From Adiantum capillus-veneris (lineage: Eukaryota; Streptophyta; Polypodiopsida; Polypodiales; Pteridaceae), in NCBI GenBank assembly GCA_014529385.2, contig CM043944.1, positions 84,801,884 through 84,865,883 on the forward strand: 64,000 bases of DNA, read 5' to 3'. Each line of letters opens with the position of its first letter. The first letter of the stretch is position 1. The position numbers were made by a program, and so were the translations under genes. The notes below the pieces were generated by a model. The model made no database searches, was not told the origin of the DNA, and saw only the letters and a program-made list of their open reading frames with translations. Shown piece after piece: positions 10,480 through 21,704 of this stretch.

Positions 10480-11500
10480 TCTTGGCTCTCGAGTCGAGGT
10501 CCAAAGAAGCCCCACAGGAAGATTGTAATGTAATCGTTTACTTTAATAAAAAATCAAGCACATAAATTACTTCTCATGTTATGTTTCTCCTTTTTGTCTA
10601 GAAGCAAAGCTATTATGTTTTTAATTTTCCTTGCTGTTCCTCAGATTTGTTGTATATAAAGAGTGATCCATCTTTTTTAAGCTTGATTAGTGCTCCTTCA
10701 ACCCATGTCTTTTGATCTTTATTACTAGTGCATAGCTTGCTGTTTTGTTGTGCGCAGGTTACTCACAAGCTTTGTGAGAGAGTTCTTTGTATGGCTGTTG
10801 ATATTTTTTGTGGGAGAGAATATTAGATTTGTAAATGGAGAAAAGATTTATCTAGATTATATCTGGCTATGAAGAAAAACAATGTATATATATTAGTTTT
10901 TTTCCGTGACAAGGCTTTCAGGCTGTTTTCAAGGCTTTCAGTTGTTTTCAGGTTGTGAAAAAATATTTGCAAAAAAAAGGAGAAGAAAAAAGATAATTAA
11001 AAAAACAAAAAAAGAGGCTTTGGGGCTGTCTATTCAATTCGGATCTGCAGAGTATGAACTCGATCTCGATTGATGAAAGCTCTCATGGCGGATGAGTTTT
11101 ATGATGACCTCACCTACAAAGCATGGGTGTTGGCAGTACGCTCTGAAATATTTTTTCTTCACTCGATCGTATGAAAAAAATCAATGGTTCTATATGTAGG
11201 CATTCTCTTTCTTGCTGCTTTGCATATATGCTAATGATATGAAAACTCAATTGCTTTTTCAATCACAAGCATCAAAAGCTATATTGCTTTTGAAATCACG
11301 GCAGCATTCTCAGCAAACTAATTTGCATTTTCGATCACAAGCATCAAAAGCTATATTGCTTTTGAAATCATCGCAGCATTCTCAGCTTCTTGAAAAAAAA
11401 AAGAAAATGCAAAGAGACTCTTCATGAGGATAGTGAAATTGACTTTTGATTCGAGAGAATTTGTGTGTGAGAGAAAGAAACAGGGAAGGGAGAGAGAATT
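10480..11500. other. AT-rich non-coding stretch with a short tandem duplication
   Basis: No gene is seen. A direct duplication of about 75 bp (ATCACAAGCATCAAAAGC...) lies at about 11255-11385. Confidence 0.4.
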
Positions 11501-11501
11501 T

Positions 11502-11560
<59 letters not shown>
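11500..11560. repeat. (TG)n then (GA)n microsatellite
   Basis: About 26 bp of TG repeats run directly into about 35 bp of GA repeats. The SLSLTHTH reading on the minus strand is a repeat artefact. Confidence 0.9.
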
Positions 11561-11562
<2 letters not shown>

Positions 11563-11579
11563 AGTTTGTGTGGGGTCAA

Positions 11580-12290
11580 TGAAAAAAAGGTGTAGGAAAA
11601 AAGAGCCTCATGCAGATGAGAATTAGGCCAGGATCAAAAGAAAAAAGGGGCGCAAAAGAGAAAAAAGGGGCAGTGGGGGAGAGACTGTGTGTACAATGGA
11701 CCTAAGTACACTAGCATAGCTAGCCATGGAACCAACGACCTCGAGTAGGCACAAGAGCAATCCTGCTAGTGGTGGGTGCAATTATGCATGCATCCAAGGT
11801 GACTGCCTGATTGCTTTGCTATTTCTTGCTCATCCCAAGTGAAGACACCCTTCTTGGATAGATCCTGTTCCATCAAGAACATATACGAATAGTGTCACCC
11901 ATAAAGATCCTCATTCAAAAGTGATGACTTTCTGCATGCTTGAAGATGTCTACCATGCCTCCATGTTATGCCATTTCTATGGATGGTAAATGTGCTGCGA
12001 TCATCGTACGTGGTACATCACAAGCATCGGATGGTACGTGGTACGTCTCAAGCAAGCAAAACCTTTGAAAGTGGTGTGGTAGTTGAAGCAAACCATAGTT
12101 TTCCAAGATGGGTCTGCCATAAGCAAGCAAACATTGTTGTAGACACCTTTGAAAGTGGTGCCGTAGTTGACGCAAATCAACATAGATTACCCGCGCTCGG
12201 TAAAAAAATTCATCAATGTGGAAAGGACATCGACATGAGTCAATATACGACAGAACTTCTGCTGGCCGTTTGCTGTCACCAGTGAGGGGG
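11580..12290 (+). other. Possible retroelement 3' region, no clear gene
   Basis: A 105-codon plus-strand frame at 11968-12285 has two copies of an ACCTTTGAAAGTGGTG module (12060, 12149) but no family signature. It ends at a GTGAGGGGGCACA purine tract (12280-12293) followed by TGTTGGTGTAC, which could be a polypurine tract and LTR start. Confidence 0.3.
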
Positions 12291-12295
12291 CACAT

Positions 12296-13080
12296 GTTGG
12301 TGTACTTTTCCATGCCTCGTGCATAGAATGTACGGATCTCAAGCACGATCATGGACTTGGTAATGGAATAGTCGCAGACACCATAGGGTCGCATCTCTAT
12401 TTATCTCCAATTCTAGCATATCCACATATTTTCCATCTGATTTACACGTCATTTTTTTGTTTTTTTTAATCTCTCTCTCTATGTCTAATTTCTGTCTCCT
12501 CTCCAGTTTACTACTATACTCTTTCCCTTCCATCTCCCGCATGCACTGGGGGATGTTATCCTAGCAAGATGAGCAAGTCTAAGCGATGATGAAGCTGCGA
12601 TGGCCAACTTATAATGCAGGACTAAGATGGATGTGGGCTGAAAAGCACGCAAGCCTGAGCCGCAAGCGGTAGATGGAGCGGAACGCTAGGATGATGGAGG
12701 GGCAGCTATGGAACAAAAACATTGATGTACCTCTGCTGTGGGCTGCACCTGATGGTGAAACGCTGATGCGATGGTGGAGGGAGATGGCGCCAAAGCTGGG
12801 GGTGATGGAGAAGATAGTTTGCTTAATGTCCTTGACCCGTTTATGCTGAAAATGAAGCCTTTCCTGGTATTTATAGGCACTTGCACAAGTCGAGGTTTCA
12901 GGCCCCTTTTCAACCATCCAATTTTCCTGCTGATTTTAATGTTCATTTTAATGTGCACATTGACTTTATTTGGCATGGTACTCCTGGCTCGAGTATCCGA
13001 TGAATGTGGGAATTGGAACATGACTTGATCCTAACCTAGTCTATACACTTGTGTTGACCGATGCCCACCGAGGTGTAACA
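12296..13080 (+). mobile_element. Possible solo or 3' LTR (weak)
   Basis: The sequence starts TGTTGGTGTAC after a G-rich tract, and a GTGTAACA end near 13080 would fit TG...CA termini. No partner copy is in the window. Minus-strand open frames at 12609-13021 look random. Confidence 0.2.
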
Positions 13081-13302
13081 ACACCAAGCAAAAACACCAT
13101 GTACAAATATTTGTGCAAGAGGGTTCTGACTGGTTGACTCCTAAGCTAATGGATCTGTCCGGGCATGCAAGTCCTTCAAAGAGGCTCACAAAAGTGCCGA
13201 TACATAATCCTCTAGGCTCTAGTCACTTACTTGGCTCTAGATGTAGAAAAAAAATGTCCACGTGGCACACCGAGTCCGTGTGCACGTGACATCTCCTCTT
13301 GC

Positions 13303-13814
13303 TCAAGGTGAGGCATTGGTGTCAAGTTGCATGGCCTCTTGATATGATGCGAGTAATTGTGGATAATCTGAGAAAAACTCCTCGTCCACCCAAGCAGCTT
13401 CACGCGTACCTTGATCCTTGAATTTGAGGAAATATTGCCTTCTTTGCTTCTTCAAACCGTGCTTAAACCGATGTAAGAGGATCTGCTCTGGTTCCATCAC
13501 CTCGACCTCATCGACAATATCAGGTTGCTCCTCGTGTGGAATACCCCGAGGAGGGTCACCTCGAAACAATTTAAGCCAAGAAACATAGAAAACGTTATGC
13601 ATAGTCCACGAAGCAGGTAACTGTAAGCGGAAAGAAACGTCATTTACCTTGTTGATGACCAGAAACGGACCGTACATACGAAAAGACAACTTAGGACATT
13701 TCTTACCAACTGGCTTCAACCGTTGCTTCATGATCCTCAAGTACACCCAGTCACCTTCCTTGAATGAGACATCCTGTCGATAAATATGATTCCTCAGCCT
13801 TGCTAAGCCGAAGC
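13303..13814 (-). pseudogene. Chromovirus (Ty3/gypsy) integrase C-terminus and chromodomain
   Basis: The minus-strand frame reads DWVYLRIMKQRLKPVGKK, GPFLVINKVNDVSFRLQLP and HNVFYVSWLKLF, the GPY/F part of a gypsy integrase. It continues to an EPEQILLHRF ... YFLKFKDQGTREAAWVDEEF chromodomain, which makes this a chromovirus. The chromodomain of such elements targets integration to chromatin. The frame is cut at 13815 by the piggyBac element; the upstream integrase part lies at 19715-20400. Confidence 0.85.
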
Positions 13815-14148
13815 TTAACACTAGGTTGGTAACCGGACAGTTTTATGTCCTTTTAACTGGAGAAGTTCGACAAATTAATTCTAGAAATTCAAGTTAGATA
13901 ACATAGATTGACCAATTGGGGTAGGTGAGGACAAACTTGAAAAAAACTAGGAATTTTTTTCAACATTGTTGCATGCCTTGTAATTTGAGTAATTAAGCAA
14001 CTATCCAATCCAAGCATGGAAAATTGCATGCAACAACCACCTTCCAATTGAGTGTCATGCCTCCCCAAAAGCTCAAATTCATGCATGGGGGCTCCAGATC
14101 GGGGAGAATTGAGGCCCGTAGGATCTTGCCTAGATCCAAGGGCTCCAA

Positions 14149-16845
14149 ATGAAAGCCCCAACTCAAGCAATTGGGGTAGGGCAGCGTGAGGAGAGCCAAA
14201 AATCCGAGAAACAGAGGCCGAGGAACGAGTGCAGGGATCAAAATTTTTTTGCGCGCATGGAGCTCAATCGAAGGCGCTACTCACCTGCAGAGGTAGGCTG
14301 CAACCGTGCTGGATGTTCCTCTGAGTTTCTCGCGGCCCAAGAAGGTGCCCTGCTACAAGTACTCGCGGCTTGGTTTGGGGCTTCTTGGGCACAACAAGAA
14401 TTTGGGGATAATCATGTTGAGGTGTTCTTCTTTGGGGTGATACACAAGTACAATGCAAAAACTCAAAAATTTGCATGTCAGTTTGAGGGGGATCCAAAGT
14501 CCTATGCTGCAAATTGGAATGGCATCTGCGAGTACCTTGTTCAAAGCTCCCTGAATCTCACTTCTCCTCGGAAAATAAGCAAGGTAAGCCATGCAAGTAC
14601 CCCTGTTTCTTCCACATATGAAATTGGTCAATCTAGTCATGCACCTATGGTTGAAATGTGGAGGAAGCTTGCTAAGGATGCATTGAGGGAGGGAAGCCAT
14701 TCCTACCATCTTGAAGAGGATACTCCTCTTAGCAGTCCTGATTTTGAAAGCACTCCGGTGGAGGCCACACCGATTGCAAAGCAGCGTGGAAGGCCACCCA
14801 AACCACGAAACCGGGGTAGACCCAAGGGCTGTAGCACGCTTACAAGTGATGATGCCTCAGGACCATCACCCGAATTTAGCAAATATAATGGCCGAAATGG
14901 TGGCCGACCTCGTAAACATAAACTACCGCATGCAGGAGGTCGCACTAGTCCCTCACCTAGCCCATTTGATGTAGTTGATGAGGAGGAAAGCAATGATGAG
15001 CATGCATCGGAGGGTGAGGGGGTTGAAGGTGGTGATGATGAGGCCTTGGAGGCAGAAGGGCCGGTACTTGATGACTCTCCCGAAGCGGATAATGACTTTG
15101 TTGATGTTATTCCTCCGGAATGGCATAGTGGTGATGGCCTTGAGCAAGAGCCCCATGGCACATTTAGGACTCTCCCTCCCTTCAATGGAGTGCATGGACC
15201 CGATTTGGGTCATTTACCTCGTGAGTTTTGTGAATTTCATTTGTTTTTGATGTTGTTTCCACTAGATCTCATTGATCACATTGTAAGTGAAACAAACACG
15301 TATGCGGAAAAAGAGAGGAGAAGGTGTGGGAGCTTGCATGACTCCATGCGTAGGTGGGTTCCTACTGATCGTCACTCTTTTATGCGTTTCATGGGCATAG
15401 CATTGGGCATGGCACTTCACTACATGCCTTCCAAGAAACACTATTGGAAGGATGATGTGGTAGGCTCACTCTTGTTTCCTAACTTTGGTGGGAAGATGAG
15501 CCAAACCACATTTCAGCAAATTAAACGGTTTCTCCACTTACGAGACAATGCACAAAGGCCACCTCGTGGATGTAGAGAGCACAAGTTGTGGAAATTAATT
15601 GATTTGGAGGAGAGTCTGAATTACACTTTTCAAAAGCATTACAATGTAGGCAAGTGTGTCACTGTTGATGAGCGCACAATTCCCTCTAAATGCAAATTGA
15701 ACCCATGTAGGGTTTACAATCCAAAGAAGCCGCATAAAGTTGGCATACAGGTATGGAACCTATGTGATTCATCAACGGGGTATAATCATGCATTTCAAAT
15801 CTATGATAAATTGCCATGCCCAGAATTGTCTTTTCATGCAGTTGCAAATTTGGTAAAATCCCTTCCAAGGAAGGGTCATCATGTGTTTTTTGACAGGTTT
15901 TTTACCTCCGTTAAGCTTCTTGAGCACTTGCTTCATGAAGGCCAAGGTGGTACAGGTACTTATGTAGCAAATAGAAACTACTTCCCACATGCAAAGATGC
16001 TACATTTGGGTAAGCAAGCACGAGGTGCTTGCCGGTTTGCATATTGCAAGAAGCAAGGTGTCCTTGCTTGCACATGGATGGACAAGAAAGAAATTTTGTT
16101 TGCTTCTAATTGTTATGGAATGCATAAAGGTGAGGTAAAGCGCTTGATGAGTGATGGAAAGAGGAGGGAGGTTGTATGTCCTGATGTTGCGGTGCAATAC
16201 AATGCATGTAAGGCTGGCTGTGACACATTTGATAGTATGGTTCTTGGGAGTGGTTATAGCTTGCAAAGTACAATGCATGGTTTTAAGTGGTGGCATGCAG
16301 GTTTTTGGGGTCTCATGGATTCCGTCTTCACAAATTGTTGGATCATTTGGAAAGACCTCTATGGCAAGAGGGATGTATTCAGGTTTGAGTTTATGCTACA
16401 TATGCATGAGCAGCTGGTAAATAATGCTTTTAGGCCGTATGTGTGTAAGCGACCGATGATAGAGGATGCATACAATGGCCATTTTCCCATTCGTTTGCAT
16501 GATACAACAAGTATTTATTGTGTGGTATGCTCAGCAAAACGGAAGAAGCTTTTGTCTGAGCACAAAGAAGTGCAGGGCTCGAAACTGTCCCGCACTATTT
16601 GGGGATGTGGTAAGTGTAAGAAGGTAATGTGTGCTGATCCTTGCTTCAAGGACTACCATGCAAGGGTGGTTGTTGATTTTCTCTTTGATGGTCGCTCGAG
16701 AGTCAGTAGACGACGAGACTCCATCTTATGTAAGTCTTTTAGCATTCTTCATGGTCTAGTGACTGTTGTCATACTTGCATGGCTTAGGCCTAGTTTCTCA
16801 TACTCTCTAACTTCTGTTTTTGCAGGACATGCAGGGTTTGGCTGA
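14149..16845 (+). CDS. piggyBac transposase (DDE_Tnp_1_7)
   Basis: This is an uninterrupted 898-codon frame. Residues 1-180 are variable. Around residues 205-260 there are AT-hook-like motifs (RGRPPKPRNRGRPKG, GGRPRKHK), then an acidic stretch (275-315). The catalytic domain starts near residue 350. The catalytic Asp residues are D507 (TVDERTI), D582 (FFDRFF) and D692/D695 (GCDTFDSM); the last pair has the three-residue spacing of known piggyBac transposases. A C-terminal Cys-rich zinc domain holds CVVC ... CGKCKKVMCADPC (about 785-845). GTAAGT near 16728 and TTTTTGCAG near 16825 suggest an intron, so the true C-terminus may differ from the open frame. piggyBac enzymes excise and insert precisely at TTAA. 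ATG 14257 is an alternative start. Confidence 0.92.
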   Translation: MKAPTQAIGVGQREESQKSEKQRPRNECRDQNFFARMELNRRRYSPAEVGCNRAGCSSEFLAAQEGALLQVLAAWFGASWAQQEFGDNHVEVFFFGVIHKYNAKTQKFACQFEGDPKSYAANWNGICEYLVQSSLNLTSPRKISKVSHASTPVSSTYEIGQSSHAPMVEMWRKLAKDALREGSHSYHLEEDTPLSSPDFESTPVEATPIAKQRGRPPKPRNRGRPKGCSTLTSDDASGPSPEFSKYNGRNGGRPRKHKLPHAGGRTSPSPSPFDVVDEEESNDEHASEGEGVEGGDDEALEAEGPVLDDSPEADNDFVDVIPPEWHSGDGLEQEPHGTFRTLPPFNGVHGPDLGHLPREFCEFHLFLMLFPLDLIDHIVSETNTYAEKERRRCGSLHDSMRRWVPTDRHSFMRFMGIALGMALHYMPSKKHYWKDDVVGSLLFPNFGGKMSQTTFQQIKRFLHLRDNAQRPPRGCREHKLWKLIDLEESLNYTFQKHYNVGKCVTVDERTIPSKCKLNPCRVYNPKKPHKVGIQVWNLCDSSTGYNHAFQIYDKLPCPELSFHAVANLVKSLPRKGHHVFFDRFFTSVKLLEHLLHEGQGGTGTYVANRNYFPHAKMLHLGKQARGACRFAYCKKQGVLACTWMDKKEILFASNCYGMHKGEVKRLMSDGKRREVVCPDVAVQYNACKAGCDTFDSMVLGSGYSLQSTMHGFKWWHAGFWGLMDSVFTNCWIIWKDLYGKRDVFRFEFMLHMHEQLVNNAFRPYVCKRPMIEDAYNGHFPIRLHDTTSIYCVVCSAKRKKLLSEHKEVQGSKLSRTIWGCGKCKKVMCADPCFKDYHARVVVDFLFDGRSRVSRRRDSILCKSFSILHGLVTVVILAWLRPSFSYSLTSVFAGHAGFG

Positions 16846-16849
16846 TGGA

Positions 16850-19670
16850 TTCTACTCGATGGCTGGTTCTTCTTGCTGGTTGACTGGTTTTTTGCTGGTG
16901 ACAGATGGCTGCTGGTTTTTCTGGTTTTTCTTTGCTGATGGCTGGTCCCTTTTGCTGGTTCTTCTGGCTGCTGGTTTTTCCCTTTGATGATGGTAGGTTT
17001 TTACATTTGCTGTTGGTTTTTTCCTTTGCTGCTGGTCTGACATGGGCTGCCCTTATTTTGACTTATGGTCTGTTTCTTTGGTTGTGGTCTTATGGCAGGT
17101 AATATGGTTTCATGTGATATTTTGGCACGATCTTTTTTTGCGGCATTATGGTTGTCTATGGTTTCGGTTATGACAAATGCCTTTGGTTATGTCAAGAACT
17201 TCTATATGGTTGCCACCTAGCCGATTGTGTTGTTTCCAGGGATTGGGGATTGGGTGAAGACAATGTGCCTTTTGTTATGGTTTTGGTGATGTGCCTTGTG
17301 GCAAGGACAAGTTTAAGTGGTTGTTTTGGTCATGGGCCACTTTATGGTTATGGCAAGTGCTCAATTATGGATATGGAAATCTTTATATCTTGGTCTTTTT
17401 ATGGCATATGTGTTTGTGGCAATTATGGATAGAGATGTTCTTGTGCCAAGTTATGTTTATGGTTTTTGCTAGGTTATGTTTATGGTTTTATTTGTTGCTT
17501 ATGGTTATGGCAAGGGCCCAATTATGATTATGGCAATTGCACAAGTTGTGAGGTCCATTCTTGTTTTTTGATGGTTATGGTTTTATACTTCATGGTAGTG
17601 TCTCGCCAGGGTTTTGTCTTGTTACAATTTGCAATCTCGCCAGGGTTTTGGCTGGCCAAGGTTTGTTGTCTCGCCAGGCCAGGGTTTTCAATCTCGCCAG
17701 GGTTTTTGTCTCCAGGTTATGGGTTGTGAATTGCCAGGTTATGGGTTGTGTCTGCGTTTTGTCACTTATAATAGCGGTTCTAAAATAGCCTACATCTGAT
17801 CCAGTGTTTCCCTCTTGAAATTATGATTTTCCTTTCTCGCCAGGGGTTTTATGAGTTCTTGCCAAGGTTTTATGATTTATCTCGCCAGGGTCTCATGATT
17901 TATCTTGTTGGTTTGTTGTCCAGTTCTCTCTTGCCAGGGTTCACTCGGAGTGTTTTTACACTTGTTTATGGTAACAACTGTAGGAACAAATTTTGGAAGA
18001 TTATGTTTTGGTAAGGCGACATATGGCGACAATAGATGCTTGCTCTCCCATTGTAGATGGCTTGCTCTTTCTTTTCTTGTCCTCCTCTCATCGTCGCAAA
18101 GTTCATGAGTGTGTAATGTTCATTTGGATCAAGTATTTGTGGTTTATGTACACCAAGGTTTGTGATCTTGTGTATGATGGTTAGGTGGAACGAGTTGATG
18201 AAGTTAATGTTCATGCCCAACTTTGTTAGGGTTTGTGCTGCTTGTTGATAATACTCCACTGGAGGGACTTGATGTGGTTTATGTACGGAAGGGTGTGCAT
18301 GAGCCCTTTGCCAAATGCTTGCTAGGGTTTGTGGTCTTATGATTTATGTACGCACTAAAGTGGTTTTATTAGGTACCAAGTCTGTTTGCTTAGTGTTCTC
18401 TATCTTACCAAAATTTTGTGATCCTTCTTGGTCTTCTTGGTGTTTTTAATCGCGCCAAGCATTTTACATCTTGCCAATTATTTTTGACATGATGTTGTGG
18501 ATGGCTTATGGTCTTGTGAACATGTGGTAGCTCCTATCTCATGAATCTTATGGTATCACTAATGGGTTTTAGAATATGTTTCTCTTGAAACATGGAATAG
18601 CAACATGTGCCATGATATGATTATGATGGCATTATTGCCTTGTTATGGTTATAACTATGCTAGAATAGCACTTGTGATTTTAAAGACGTCCAAATGCTTA
18701 TAGTTTATGGCTATCCTTTTGGCCAATGTACATATGGATCTCTTTCACATGGTTGTATGGTTTTTCTCATTAGGTCTATCTATCATTGTGGGAGGCTATG
18801 GTCATTGTAACTTATATTCATTGAACAGTAGTATATGCAAGTCTTTTCAAATGTGGTGATGATGACCAATGTGGTATGCATATTATGTTGGAAGAATTTG
18901 TTCTTGTTGTAAAGTTAGTGCTTTGACATGTTATCTTTTGTCCTTCTAGAATGGCTCTAATAAGCTTTATATTTTTAGAAAAAAATACATTGTTATAAAA
19001 TGGTTTCTAATTTCTAATGTGCATAATGTTTTTTGGTCATCCCTATTCATGGTGCACATGGAAAATTATCATGGAGGACCTTGATTCAAGCTTGCAAATT
19101 TGTTCCTCTGCAATATAACTTACTAGTATTACAGTGTTCTATAGCTGGGAAGAACTTCTCATTCATAATCTCCTTGTCATTATCAATGGAGGATGAAAAG
19201 AAGTGACTTTTTTGTGTCACTGATACCTAGAAAGAGTCATAGTGCTCATAAAGTGCTTCGTATACTAAATTGAATGATCAATTAGCCATGTGTAACCGTA
19301 AATGCACTTACACCTCAAACTGTCTAAAAACATGCTAATTTCAAGTAAAATGTGAGACTTCTAATAGATTTTTTGAGGTCATAGGTACTCTTCCAGTTGA
19401 AATCTATACTATTATAGATTCCTGGAAAAATGTTGGAATGACTAGAACAATTTTTTTTTAGGAGCACTAAGCTACGCACTAATGGACTTCCCATTTTTTG
19501 CTGTTTGTAAAAAAGCACTTACTTTGAGGGCTTAGTTCTTCCATTGGATTACACATTTCAACATTCTTATAATTTTTCCTAAAGCACATGGGTCTTGTGA
19601 ATACTCTCAATGAAGGGTTTTGTGAATAAACACCTCTTCTAGGAGTTGTTAAGTTTTTCTTGGACCTTGC
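16850..19670. other. Non-coding 3' part of the piggyBac element
   Basis: There is no credible gene here. 17.1-17.6 kb is rich in TTATGGTTATGG. 17597-17940 has seven scattered copies of TCTCGCCAGGGTTTT. The rest is AT-rich. Short open frames here are repeat-driven. Confidence 0.6.
17597..17940 (+). repeat. Dispersed TCTCGCCAGGGTTTT repeats
   Basis: Copies start near 17601, 17635, 17670, 17692, 17837, 17880 and 17930, with small changes. They lie about 1.9 kb inside the right end of the piggyBac element. Confidence 0.7.
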
Positions 19671-19714
19671 AAAGGACAGTTTTATGTCCTGTTAGGTTAC
19701 CAACCTAGTGTTAA

Positions 19715-20400
19715 CACTCTCAAAAATCTCTACATAAGATTCACTAACATGATTAGCATCAGACACTCTAGAAACTGATCTAGTGAAAAGAGATTGAAAA
19801 GGATGACCAAATGCTGTCTCATACGGAATGCGACCAATAGCACTAGAATATGTATCATTTAGAATGTCCTGAACCAATGGCTAATATTGTTCCCACTTAG
19901 ACTGATGATCATGCACACAAAGCCTTGAGAACATCAAATGCCAACTGATTATAAATCTCTGACCATCTGACTGAGGATGAAATGCAGAAGAAAAAATCAA
20001 CTTAATGCCAAAATTCTCAAATAGATCACACCAAAAATGTGATGTGAATTTTGTATCCCTATTGGACACAATAGACTTAGGAAGAGAAGACCACACAACG
20101 GATACCAATGCTGGATGAACAACCGCACAACATCCTATGCACTAACATTGGCCTTGCAAGGAATAGGCGTGCAAAATTTGCTAAATCAATAAAAAATAGT
20201 CAATAGACTTAGGAAGAGAAGACCACACAATGGACACAATAAAATCCATGGAGATGTCTTCAAAAGGACCCTCGGGAATAGGTAATGGCATCAGTAACCC
20301 CTGCTACTTACCATTAACCTTTTGACAGATGGAACACCTCGTGACATAATTAAACACATCCCATGAGGCCAATAAAAATGACGTTTAACCTTTTCGAATG
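19715..20400 (-). pseudogene. Chromovirus integrase core, upstream half of the split gene
   Basis: Minus-strand frames include SIVSNRDTKFTSHFWCDLF and FSSAFHPQSDGQ, the second Asp and the catalytic Glu region of a gypsy integrase. IGRIPYETAFGHPFQSLF and VSESYVEIFESVNT follow, up to the TTAA. The zinc-binding N-terminus is decayed near 20350. A segment TAGACTTAGGAAGAGAAGAC is duplicated (20072 and 20206). The gene continues at 13814 beyond the piggyBac insertion. Confidence 0.8.
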
Positions 20401-21060
20401 TGACATTCAATATGACTAATCCAAAGATGCCATCTTCTGGTCATTCCAAAATTTGGCTGCTTGCGAGAAATGGGGAGATGTTAATGTTGGGAGATGGGCC
20501 TTTGAACAAGCAGTACAGGTGGATAAAAGTGATGGCAAAAATCTATATAATATCAGTTGGTATGCAAGAGAATGCAAAAAACATCGAAACAGTGAGAGTT
20601 AGGAACAAAGCATGGAAGAAGTTTGTGGATGATTCGAGCAAAGAAGTTCATGCATTTTCTATTGGGGGTATAATGCATGCACAAAGCCAATGTATCTATG
20701 TGAAGGTAGAAGACATTGCTCATTTCACAGCAAGGATACTCTCTAGGTGCATTTTTTACGTCGTCATTCTGAAAAGTTGGCCCTTGCATGTGCTCTCATC
20801 AATACATCTTCGGGAGAAATTATACGTATCCAGAAGAATAGGTGGATGTGTGGTGATTGCCATGTTACTACATCACTTATATCAAAGATATAAATGCGGA
20901 ATACTCACTGTCCTCTTGGGCATTCAATATGCTCAATCCTCTAAGATATAAAGATATATTATATCATTTATATCAAAGATATAAATTCGGAATACTCGCT
21001 GTTCTCTTGGGCATTCAATATGCTCAATCCTCTAAGAAAGATGTGGTCATGCTTTTACTG
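20400..21060 (+). other. Unassigned frame with a tandem duplication
   Basis: A plus-strand frame of about 180 codons (20400-20951) has no family motif I recognise. A block of about 80-90 bp (TATATCAAAGATATAAAT ... CTCAATCCTCTAAGA) occurs twice in tandem, at about 20870-20945 and 20962-21040. Confidence 0.35.
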
Positions 21061-21386
21061 ATGGTCTGATGGTACTTTATAAATCTTGTCCCGGAAAAGA
21101 TGGTGTTTCTCCTCACTGCTCGTACCCTTCTCAGATGGGTATCAATTGTAACTATTTGAAAAGGCTTAAGGCTACACATCCTGGTATGTCTATAGAGGAC
21201 ACTAAGTTATGCCATGAAGAGATTGGTCGTCTACTTGCAGATGGATTAATTGCTCCATCCAACAATGAATTCGCATGTCAGGCATTTTATGTAAACAATC
21301 ACTTTGAACAAAAAAAAGGAAAGAAAAGACTGGTGATTGATTACAAACCTATCAATGACTGGCTGGAACACAAAAGATTTCCTTTA

Positions 21387-21704
21387 TGTTAGGATTTGGA
21401 TCGTGCTAGCTATGGTGGATGAAAGAGAAACATGGTTCAAGTGTGTGAGTGTGTGTAAGCAAGCTTATCACTCAAGTGAATTAGGTTCCAAGATAGATTA
21501 GCTTGGACTCATAAACACAATCTTGAGTATTGACTTAGCTTAGCACAAGCTCACCATAGACAAGCATGTAGTGCAAAATGAGTTGTTGTTTATTGATTCA
21601 AGAAATGAGCTTTAAGTAGCTCTACAGTCTTGCTCCATAGTATGTGGGATAAATCCACTCTCCTCTCCTTGACTCACACCTTAGGACAAAGCTCACACTT
21701 TACA
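21387..21704 (-). repeat. 3' LTR of the non-autonomous element
   Basis: 318-bp LTR with TG...CA ends, nearly identical to 23761-24078. It borders the purine tract at 21705-21716 (minus-strand AAGGGGAGGAT). Confidence 0.93.

Larger units (their letters stand above)
13819..19710 (+). mobile_element. piggyBac-type DNA transposon, apparently complete (5.9 kb)
   Basis: It is flanked by TTAA at 13815-13818 and 19711-19714. Its terminal inverted repeats are CACTAGGTTGGTAACC, identical at both ends. A GGACAGTTTTATGTCC palindrome follows directly at the left end and after a TAACA spacer at the right end. It encodes a transposase with all four catalytic Asp residues. It inserted into a chromovirus integrase. 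The 3 kb after the transposase is non-coding and repeat-rich. Two non-autonomous relatives with the same ends lie at 3391-4711 and 55287-56620. Confidence 0.93.

Noticed and set aside
12609-13021. Minus-strand ORFs as a host gene
   Set aside because: Overlapping frames on both strands and no recognisable domain.
17597-17940. CRISPR-like array of TCTCGCCAGGGTTTT
   Set aside because: Irregular spacing, short imperfect units, eukaryotic element context, no cas genes.
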